DNA of 29,030 bases from assembly GCF_000485595.1 (NCBI RefSeq), contig NW_014577340.1:101204-130233 (forward strand), written 5' to 3'. Source of the DNA: Priapulus caudatus. Taxonomy: Eukaryota > Priapulida > Priapulimorpha > Priapulimorphida > Priapulidae. Position 1 is the stretch's first letter. Every line of letters starts with the position of its first letter. The notes under the pieces were generated by a model that was not told the origin of the DNA, ran no database searches, and saw nothing but the letters and a program-made list of their open reading frames with translations. The position numbers were made by a program, and so were the translations under genes. Shown here in pieces: positions 1 to 10,100 of this stretch.

Positions 1-1
1 A

Positions 2-1142
2 AGCGGCATTGCTGCCACCCTGCTGTCACTCGGCCTTCAAGCTGCCATTCAACCTGGCAAAGCGGGAAAATCCAACCTGCAACATCAGCCGTGGCTCCAC
101 AAAGGCCAAGCTGTTCCAAGAGTGCAAGCTCATCATCTGGGACGAGGCAACCAATGAGCCACAAAGGCGCCTTTGAAGCATTCGACAACACCCTACAAGA
201 CCTTCGGCACAACACAAACGTCATGGGAGGTGGGACTGTCCTGCTCTCAGGCGACTTTCGCCAAACCTTGCCAGTCTTCGCCAAAAGAACAAGAGCAGAT
301 GCTGTCAATGCCTGCATCAAGTCGTCGTACCTCTGGAGCGAGGTGAACCGCCACAGCCTGAAGACCAACATGAGGGTGCAGCTTAGCGGCGATGAAGAAG
401 CTGGCCGCTTCTCTCAGCAACTGCTGGAGGTCGGCAATAGCAGACTCACCACCACAGCTGATGGCCAAGTCAAGCTGCCATTCAGCAAAGCAGCGGCGGA
501 CATCACCCAGCTGATGACCAAAGTCTTCCCAAACCTCCACCTCCGCTACCAAGACCAAGACTGGCTGAGCGAGCGAGCCATCCTTGCTCCCAAGAATTTG
601 GCCATGGATGATATCAACGCCAAGCTGCTGAAGCAACTGCCTGGCGACCCAACGAGCTACAAGTCGATGGACACAGTTCCTGATCCTGACCAGGTCATGC
701 ACTATCCGACCGAGTTTCTGAACAGCCTGGCGCCTTCAGGTCTGCCATCACACAACTTGGTGCTCAAGGTCGGCGCGCCCATATTGCTAATGCGCAACCT
801 GGATGATCCCAAGCTCCAAGCGCAACGGCACAAGGCTCACAGTGAAGCAGCTCATGCCCAGAGTCATCGAAGCCAAAATCATGACAGGCAAGGGCAAGGG
901 CGAAAATGCCATTTCAGTTCAAGAGGCTGCAGTTTCCAGTCAAGCTAAGCTTTGCCATGTTCATCAACAAGGCCTAGGGCCAGTCCCTCAAGGTGGTTGG
1001 ACTCAACCTCAGTGAGCCAGTGTTCTCCCATGGCCAGCTCTATGTGGGGTGCTCCAGGGTGGGCAACCCAGACAACCTCTACATCCTCTCTCAAGATGGC
1101 AAGACCAAGAATGTTGTGTACCAAGAAGCGCTGCAGAACTGA
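2..1142 (+). pseudogene. Helitron-type Pif1-like helicase, frameshifted
   Basis: This is the C-terminal helicase of a Helitron transposase, broken in several places. Pif1/SF1B motifs appear in order across three frames. SGIAATLL is in frame 2 at the window start. LIIWDEAT (Walker B, about 129-152) is in frame 3, and one extra base near 153 moves the reading to frame 1. Frame 1 then gives GDFRQTLPV (about 250-276), TNMRV and LKVGAPILLMRNL (about 763-801). Frame 2 follows from about 803, then frame 3 from about 912 with FAMFINKA, an in-frame TAG at 975-977, LYVGCSRV, and a terminal TGA at 1140-1142. At least four frameshifts plus one nonsense codon make it non-functional. The 285-codon stretch 91-948 is the longest open part but starts inside the domain. 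Identification as a Helitron helicase rather than cellular PIF1 rests on the linked Helitron 3' end. Confidence 0.88.
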
Positions 1143-1218
1143 CCAGAAGTGAAATTCTTGGCACAGATTTATAAAATCCGAATAAGATCAGTACTGACTA
1201 AATTCTAGCTCTTTAATC

Positions 1219-1245
1219 CTGGGCATCGCCGGGTAGCCCAGCTAG
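1219..1245 (+). repeat. Helitron 3' terminal hairpin and CTAG end
   Basis: CTGGGC (1219-1224) pairs with GCCCAG (1236-1241) around an 11-nt loop, directly followed by CTAG (1242-1245) and a T at 1246. This matches the Helitron rule of a short hairpin, CTRR and insertion between A and T. It fixes the element's right boundary to the base. Confidence 0.85.
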
Positions 1246-1270
1246 TATATAATATAACTGAAGCTCAGCC

Positions 1271-1315
1271 ATGTGTGTGTGTGCATGTGCATGCTTGCGT
1301 GCGTGTGTGTGTGTA
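1271..1315. repeat. (TG)n/(GTGC)n microsatellite
   Basis: Imperfect TG-rich tract with CATG and CGTG interruptions, lying in the intron or flank between the Helitron end and the first WDR31 exon. No coding or RNA feature is visible between 1246 and 1439. Confidence 0.8.
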
Positions 1316-1439
1316 TACTGAGGTTAATTATGGCATAATTTCTCCAGAGGCTATAGACTTGAGAGACCATGCAGTGACTTGTATGAAAGCGACTGTATAG
1401 TTTTAATGTTGCGTGCCCCGCTGCTTCCGTTCGTTGCAG

Positions 1440-1587
1440 TTACCTATGCGATGATTCTTCGATCACGGCAGTGACGAGCGAATTTGAGGTGGAGGGATTC
1501 CAGAAGCTGACACCTGCGCATTGTTGTTCCGTTAACTGCATCGCTGGCGTTAAGCCTGGATTGTGTCTGTCAGGTGGCGTTGACAAG
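1440..1587 (+). CDS. WDR31: WDR31 exon 1 of window
   Basis: Acceptor TTCGTTGCAG ends at 1439 and donor AAG|GTATGC follows 1587. The exon enters in phase 2 and leaves in phase 0. It encodes the N-terminal region plus the first blade's LCLSGGVDK, equivalent to LCVSGGKDK in vertebrate WDR31. There is no good start codon in frame, so this is not the first coding exon. Confidence 0.88.
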
Positions 1588-4500
1588 GTATGCAGGCGCG
1601 TGACCCGTGTCCAGCATTTTCCTGCCGTAGAAATCAACACCGTAATAGTTTATATTAAGTGTGATTTCTATATGTTCGCGTCTGCCGGCCGCTCTATCGC
1701 TGTGTTCTGATGTGTTTGAGTGATTCTGTTTTCGTGTCGTGGTAATTGGTTTGCCTTTGTGTAGTTAGTGTAACCCTTGTTCGCACGCAGACGTTATAAC
1801 TCCGCTTTGCTAATTTGAGGGTGCGGGTTTACTGGTTTAACCCCATTACTGGAGTCTGCGTCGGCTCGGACTAGTGTAACCCATACCCCTAATATTTAAT
1901 TACCCATACCTCTAATAATACCCCTAATAATAAAGCCATTTCCTAATCATGATGTGGTGCAGTTGTCACTGTCCAATCAATAAGACATAGCGCTGTACAT
2001 GCTGCAACAGTGGCGGCGAAATGTAGGTTACCTGGAAATGTTTGTGTTCTGAGATAAACGCAAGGAAGCCGGAGTCTTTCTTCGACTATAATAGCCATTG
2101 TTTGACAATTCTAGTGTTCAAATAATTTGTTTAAGGCGACTCGCTAGCATTAATCCTGCTAAGGTTTATTGAAAATTAATTATTTAATGGAGATTTGCTC
2201 GATGACTGTGAAGGTTTTAACATCCCGACAAATAACGATAACTTTCAGTCTGTTATAGTGTACGACTATCTTAACGGGAGCGTCAAGCAGAAATGGAGTG
2301 GACACGAGAAACCTGTAACAGCGGTATGTATACACCTGTCTGCATCCTTTTGAATTCTGACCGTTGCGAAAAATTAGCACCTTTGTCGGGTAATTTACCA
2401 GGGGCCGAGCGCATGCGTACGAAAACCCAGTTGCTTCTCAAAACTCTTCTATTCTGGTTTTAGCTCACCTTGACATCGTCAAGATGAGCTATTGCCATGG
2501 GGTGTCGTACGTCCGTCTGTCTGTCCGTCCGTCTGTCAACATTTGGCTACGGTCAACGATAACTCAGGAACCATTTGACCCACATGTTTCAAATTGCATA
2601 TAGTTGTTACTCCTATGGGAGAGGTTTGAACGTCCTATTTTGGAGCACGCCAGTCGACCTACTTTAGAGCCACGTCCACTTTTGCAAAAATGGAAATGGC
2701 CATAAGTCAGTTCAAGTTCAACGGATTTTGCTCATTTCTGGTATGTGAATGAACAAGGACTGGCCCCAAAACATATCACACAGGTTTGGATTTTTTTTTA
2801 ATTTAGCAAATTAGGTATATTTCGTCAATTCCCCTATGCATTTCAGTGTCTGCCTACGGTCAACGATAACTCAAGAACCGTTTGACCCACATGTTTCAAA
2901 TTGCATACAGTTGTTACTCCTATGGGAGAGGTTTGAACGTCCTATTTTGGAGCACGCCAGTCGACCTACTTTCGAGCCACGTCCACTTTTTTGAAAAAAT
3001 GGAAATGGCCATAAGTCAGTTCAGGTTCAACGGATTTTGCTCATTTCTGGTATGTGAATGAATAAGGACTGGCCCCAAAACATATCACACAGGTTTTGAT
3101 TTTTTTTTTAAAATTATGCAAATTAGGTAGATTTTGGCAATTCCCCTATGCATTTCAGTGTCTGCCTATGGTCAACGCCATCAGATTGTATGCCAACAGA
3201 TCTGAAACATTTATTTTCGCATCAAAAATTACTCATATATCATCATTATCCAGAGTAAAGTCCGACCTCCTTTATCCGGTCACGGCGGGACCGGCACCCA
3301 TCCGGATATGGGATTTGGCCGGATATGAGAGTTATGCTCAAACACAGCATTTCTATGGCTATGCAGTTCAGTAGGGTTTATGCATGTGATAATGTATTTA
3401 CTCGTTGCTATGATTATTTGTAACAAACTGTCGTGTTTTATGGTTTATATGAAATGGAAATAAAATGAAATAAAACGTAAATTTTACCGGAGGCATAGCG
3501 GAAACGAGCGGACAACACACATGCGCTCGCGCACACGCAAACACACGTACGGTTGGTACATCGCGCAAGTTTTGAGCGAGATTTTTAGGTGGAAATGAAT
3601 GAAAAACAGAGAACATACACTGCGAGACCGCGGCCGGTTAATAGAGATTTCCGGATAACGGATGGCCGGATAAAGGAGGTCGGACTGTATATAATAGGAG
3701 ATATGCTATATAATGGGAGTTCTTCTATATATACTCTTGCTTTTTATATCCCCCTCTTCTATCACACCCAAGGTAAGCTACAGTGCCATTGACACTTTCA
3801 TTCCTTTACATTTTCCTGGCGTTACTTAGATTTCTCTGTTGCGTGTTGAACTTGGGTTGCTTATGAAGAGTCCGTCACTAACACCTTTGTACCCCGTGCA
3901 CCGACATAAAGGTGTGCTATGCGGAGAGGCAGCACTTTGTCATGAGCGGCTCGCGTGACAAGACGATTCACCTGTGGAAATGTAACGAGCCGTCTCCCGT
4001 CACCACTTTCGAGGGACACGAGCTAGTCGTAACGAGCATCTCTCTCGATCCAAGTACGCCTCCTCGTCTCCTCGCTGCGATCGCTCTGCACGCGCAGAAT
4101 CTTTTATTCGACACGTGATACGTAAATTAGATTGCGTTAGCAATAGCATACCAAATTTAGCGACGTGAATGTGTAATTAATATTATGAGCGAATTTAAAG
4201 GTCGTACGAATGTTGAGTCGAAGCCGCAACGCAGTTTCGTCTTTCGAACGATACGCATGTGATTATTCTAGATCAGTGGTGGGCAAACTTTTCAAAGCGA
4301 GGGCCGCATCAGTGGGCCATGAAAAGTCAAAGGGCCGCACCTTTTAAAATCGGGCGGTGCGCTCTAAGATAATATGTGCGTTTCGCCTCAAGGGCGCCAT
4401 CTCTGGACCATAATTAGCTGAAATGGCGTTGCAGAGCGAACCAGAGACAATAGAACACTAATCTGTATGACACTGAAAAAGTCAGCCTCGGTTCAAGCAC

Positions 4501-7163
4501 AAACATGTTGACTTTCACAAAAATTTATTGATTTAAAAAAAAAAAAATAAATATTTTGTAATTTGCTGCATGCTTCCTCGGGCCGCACAGAACCCCGTGG
4601 AGGGCCGCATGCGGCTCGCGGGCCGCAGTTTGCCCACCCCTGTAATCTAGATTAAAGTGTTGTGCTATTCAAAATTGGCAGTGCCATCAACTACAATTGT
4701 TAAGGTGTTATTCCACCAATCCTTTTATATCATGCATACATTAACTGAAAAAAGAAATTCCAAACTTCACTTAGCTGCCATGTAGTGAGCTGCGTACGAC
4801 AACAAGGTTCGAAGTTAATTGATGGCATTATAATGCACGCAGAGAATGAAAGCAATGTACTAGCTTCTTTTTAATTAAATTCCTGAATATGACTTCAGCA
4901 TGCTGTCAAACACAAAGGAATGCATGGGATCTTGTTCATTTATGCCGTGAGCTGCTTTCCTATTGTCCTGCTTTGGTTGGTGGCGTGCTTAAACCAGGAT
5001 AGTTATTAACGTAGCTATTGTGGGGATCGGAGAGCCCTGGGCGTGATGTGCACTTACCAGCGTTTTAGAAGTTAATTTGAGAGCTCTCGCTAAGATTTTA
5101 ATCTTGTTGCAGGTAATTCCTTTCTGTGCAGTGGCTCGCGTGACAACTCAGTACGGATATGGGACCTTGAGACCGGATCCTGCTTAGCCAATGCTAATAT
5201 TTCTCGAAATCTAGTGAGTACACATATTTAGCTCACCTTGACATCGTCAAGATGAGCTATTGCCATGGGTCGTCGTCCGTCGTACGTCCGTCCATCTGTC
5301 CTTCCGTCAACATTTGGCTACGGTCAACGATTACTCAGGAACCGTTTGACCCACATGTTTGAAATTTGGTATAGTTGTTACTGCTATGGGAGAGGTTTGA
5401 ACGTCCTATTTTGGAGCACGCCAGTCGATGTACTTTCGAGCCACGGCAATTTTTTGCCAAAAATGGAAATGGCCATTAGTCAGTTCAGGTTCAACGGATT
5501 TTGCTCATTTTTGGTATGTGAATGAACAAGGGCTGGCCCCAAAACGTATTACAAAGGTTTTGATATTTAAAAAAAAATTAAGCAAATTAGGTAGGTTTTG
5601 GCAATTATATAGCATATTACATAGACACACAGATAACAATCTGTGGTGTCACACTCGTTTGGTTCGTTTTACAAGATTTCATTGACAATATCTTTAATGC
5701 AAAATTGGTATTTCCTCTCCACCCTGCCAATAAAACGTCTATATTAGAGTAAAGTTTTACAACACATGTCGGAACGCAGCATAACCTATTTATTTCGAAT
5801 GCCATCGCTAAGAAACATCAAAGCGGGTATAGCGCCATCTACCATCACAAATTGTGATTCATTTTAGTTTATAAATTATTATTGCGATATACAGATGGCA
5901 ACCGTGTGCTACCGCCTAGAAATATTCATACGAAGTAAACACTTCCATGCAACCAATTAACCTTTGACAAAAGTTGTGTTATGGGCGGGGAAACACCATT
6001 GTCACGTGGTATTTAGCAGCTACGTGGAATAAGCGTATCTTCTTAATCTTACACGTTACACATCGGGAGCTCCGCTTTTAGGCAGTGCCTAAATCAGAAT
6101 ATTATAAAAACGTTACCGCCTTGCTAGCTCCAAGAAACCGTCTTGCTAGGGTTATTTTTTTGGGGGGGGTTGCGATTTTGTAGTACATATGTTACTAGAA
6201 AGTAGTTATTTTAAGCTAAGAACAATGAAGAAATGAATTAGAATTATAATTAATACCTTTAGTATAGTACCACTAAATACTGTTAAAACTGGTGGCTAAA
6301 CTGCCCCCCCCCCCACTCGGTGCACTTATTCACTCATTTGTGCCCTTTTTGTGGTGAGCTACAGTGTCATTGACACTTTTATTTTAATTAAATTGAGAGC
6401 TTATGATAACATGTAAATTTCATGATGTCGGCGAGTTTTTCCTGCGTTAACGATTGGTAGGTTTAATTCTATCAAGAGCTCAAAGGACTACAGCATTCTG
6501 AACTCTTCATTCTATCCTGAGCAGCTATGTCCATCCGCGCATTTATCAGTTTATGTTGCCTAGAAACAATCGTGAGTTTTGAGGGCTTCGCAGACCTAAT
6601 TTTGGGCTTCAGTCACATATCCTTTTTTGTCAACCAGGTGACCAGTGTCTGCTGGGCTCCAGACGACAGTGTAATTGCTCAAACAAGTGAGGACAAAGAA
6701 CTAAGGTACGCAAATTCAAAGTAAAAACATGACGAAACTTTCTGGCAACCGCGCAGCATTCGAGGGTAATTCAGAAACGTAGCCTCTATGTCAGTGCTTC
6801 TTAAACTATTTCAGTGTCATTCACCCTCGAGTCTTTATCACAAATTTTCATTCACCCGCGACTAAATTTCCTTGTGTTTTTGGTAAGTTTCTTTCACCCG
6901 AAAATAATTTCATTCACCATTGGGCTTGGAGCCAAAGTTCACCAGTTTCACCAGTTTAAACTGCTCTATGTAATCCACCCACCCTCCTCCGCTTGTCCAC
7001 AGGCTGTGGGATCCGAGGTCATTCAACGTTGTTCACGTGTTCCCAAAGAAGCAGAACATTCTCAGCTGCTGTGCGGTGAGCGAGGACGGACTTCACTGCC
7101 TGTCCGGCAGCAGCGGCTGCAACAGCACGGGGTCCGAGCTGACAGTGAGTCGAACCAGCGCCG

Positions 7164-7195
<32 letters not shown>

Positions 7196-10100
7196 ATCTT
7201 TATTGCATGTAATTCAAACATAAATACTTGTACTGAAGACAGTCTTTTTCATGGAGAAAAAATCTGATAAATGCAAATGCTGTTGAGCAGTTAAAATAAT
7301 GAAATTTCTGAGTGATACAGTACAAAACAGCGATAAACAACATGGAGGAAAAATAGTAAACAGTAATGGCGACGGTGCTTAAACCGCCGCGTCCGCTTCG
7401 CGTTTGTGTGTGTTTGCTGGGAAAGGTCGGGCGGGGGTAGGTTCCAAACTGGGCGCGGCGAAATAAAGAAGAGAATAAGCTTTCTGCGGTGAGATTGCAA
7501 GACTGTGCGTTTTTAATGCGCATGGGTTCCGGCCTGTGCTAGTGACAAAGTTGACGAGATTGTCCACTTGTATTAGTGATGACTATTTCGGGTGGAAGTG
7601 ACTGACCAGAAATTCACGAAATTAATAGTGCAAGATTTGCTTTCGAGCCGTCTTATACTACTCGCGTCTCCCGGTTGAGTAAATTGTGTGGTGGCGCGAG
7701 TACTAGGAGATATACCGAATAACAACCAACTTATTGACCGAAAATATCCGATCATACCACTAACCTAGACAAGATCAATCCGATTACTGAGATGAAATGA
7801 GGCGGCATGTTGGACACACCCTTCCCTCGCCGGCCACGCGTCACGCGTTCTCAGAGTAAACCAAACCCATCGGTATCTAGCTATACCGGTGTACCCCTCC
7901 CGCTACAGGGAGTGAAGGGGCTACACCGGTAGAGCTAGTCGGTAACAAGCTCTACTTATCTACCTTTAGCTAGTTACCTTTGAGCAGGAGTGAATGCATG
8001 GGCTACACCGGTACAGCTAGTCGGTAACAACGTCAAGCTCTACTTAGCTACCTTTACCTAGCTACCCTTGAGCAGGAGTGAAGGGGCTACACCAGTACAA
8101 TAGTCAGTAACAAGCTCTACTTAGCTACCTTTACCTAGCTACCCTTGAGCAGGAGTGAAGGGGCTACACCGGTACAGCTAGTCGGTAACAAGCTCTACTT
8201 AGCTACCTTTACCTAGCTACCCTTGAGCAGGAGCGAAGAGGCTACACCGGTACAGCTAGTCGGTAACAACGTCAAGCTCTACTTAGCTACCTTTACCTAG
8301 CTACCCTTGAGCAGGAGTGAAGGGACTACACCGGTACAATAGTCGGTAACAATTAAGCTCTACTTAGCTACCTTTACCTAGCTACCCTTGAGCAGGAGTG
8401 AAGGGGCTACACCGGTACAGCTAGTCGGTAACAAGCTCTACTTAGCTACCTTTAGCTAGCTACCCTTGAGCAGGAGCGAGGGGGCTACACCGGTACAGCT
8501 AGTCCGTAACAAGCTTAGCTACCTTTAGCTAGCTACCCTTGAGCAGGAGTGAAGGGGCTACACCGGTACAGCTAGTAGGTATCATGCTGGCACTCCTCTC
8601 TATCGCGAGCGTGATAAGTGCTTTCGTTCTTGCAGCTGTGGGACCTGCGGCAGCGGAAGCCCCTGTGTGAGTTCAGAGGTCACGAGCAGGGCGTCAGCGG
8701 CTGCGTGTTCCTGCCCCTCAACCACGGCGGCCAGCAGATGGTGGCGTCCTGCGGTGCCGACTCGACCGTGCGCGTCTGGAACGTGGAGTCCAAAGGTATT
8801 CGCTTCACTAGTGCTACCGTCGCGCGGGTTGTGCGGTCGTGCGTGGCGGAACTGCGGCGACGTTAGAGCACAGCTGCCGATCGATACGTGATGGCAGTAT
8901 AGTTCTGTAGTTATAGGTTATCACGTCCATAATTACGTAACGACAGAACGATGGATTAGGCTGGAATTTATGTCGTATCTGCGCACCTATCTGCGTGTAG
9001 TTGTCACGTTTCGATGCGCAGGTGGCTGCAGAAATAGGTCATGATAGCTCACACACCGAGTCGGAAATCGAAAGATAAAGACACGAAGATTTAGCTAGTT
9101 CTAGACTTCACCTAAAAACGCACAGTCGCGACACATTTCATTCGAGTTTTTCCGCCATTAGTTTTTCAGTTAATTAGTATTTCTATGTTGAAGTTAAATA
9201 TAACAGTAAGTTCGTGAACTCTCTATGGTTAGTCATAAAGAATGCTGGTGTGATTGACCGACCAACTTGCTCTGTCAATGTATTTTGCTGTATGTTTGCA
9301 ATGTTTTAAATAATGCATCGATTGTGCAAGATTTTTTGTATTGGACGATCGTATGGCAGTATATATATATATGTGCTTCGTTGCAGATTGCGTAGGTTTG
9401 TTCATGCTGGAAGGCCGTGGACCTGTCACCGGCATAGCTGCCTATCCGGATTACAGGTGCTGTCAAAATACCTATACTCTAAACATTTTACCATTTTTTT
9501 GCAACTAAAAAGTAATTAAATACCCTCCTGTTCACCTACCTGCCCATTTTGTTCAGCAAATTGTTGTCATCATTGTTTATCTAGTAACAGCTCTAATACG
9601 TCGTGAAGTAGGAGATATGGGCTCTTCGTGGCATACCTCTAAATTTGGTGGTACACTTTTCAAGAATAAATATATTTTGTTTGCAGAAATTATTTTTCGT
9701 TATGTTCAAGGCTGAGGCAGTGACAGTACAAGTGCTACTATGAACTCTATAGATAATATATGTACATGTTTGTGGTTCTGTCTTATATCTTGTATCCCTC
9801 CAATTTTTTGTCGTTTTGAATTTGTGCCATCATTGTTATTTATAATTACCCAACCAGTAGATCAAGAGGAATTGTTTCATGTGCACACGTGTGAGATTCA
9901 AATAGAAAGGTCTCTCTCTAGGTGCAGAAGAGTACAAAACTATGAGAAAATTTGAGTTCAGAGTTAGGATATTTACGTGCTGTGTCAGCCAGTATTTATA
10001 TGAAATGTGCAGCTACTGCACAATCTTTAGCATCGTACTGATGTTTTCATTCAGTCAATACTACCAGAAATTATTTCAGCCGATTACTTACTATCAATTT

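Larger units (their letters stand above)
1..1245 (+). mobile_element. Helitron, 3' portion (5' end outside window)
   Basis: The block holds a decayed Pif1-type helicase followed about 75 bp after its stop by a canonical Helitron 3' terminus: a 6-bp GC-rich hairpin directly followed by CTAG and then a host T. Helitrons are rolling-circle DNA transposons that encode a Rep-helicase and end in CTRR. The nuclease part and the 5' end would lie left of the window. The element lies about 195 bp upstream of the first visible WDR31 exon, so it probably sits in a WDR31 intron or the 5' flank, in the same orientation as the gene. Confidence 0.85.

Noticed and set aside
7200-7567. Overlapping minus-strand open frames (and their twins at 12054-12422)
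   Set aside because: They lie in a WDR31 intron, have no recognisable domain or splice context, and frames shift between the two block copies, so they are not conserved as coding.
7878-8580. CRISPR-like array
   Set aside because: The repeats are directly contiguous ~78-bp units without unique spacers, inside an animal gene intron; it is a minisatellite.
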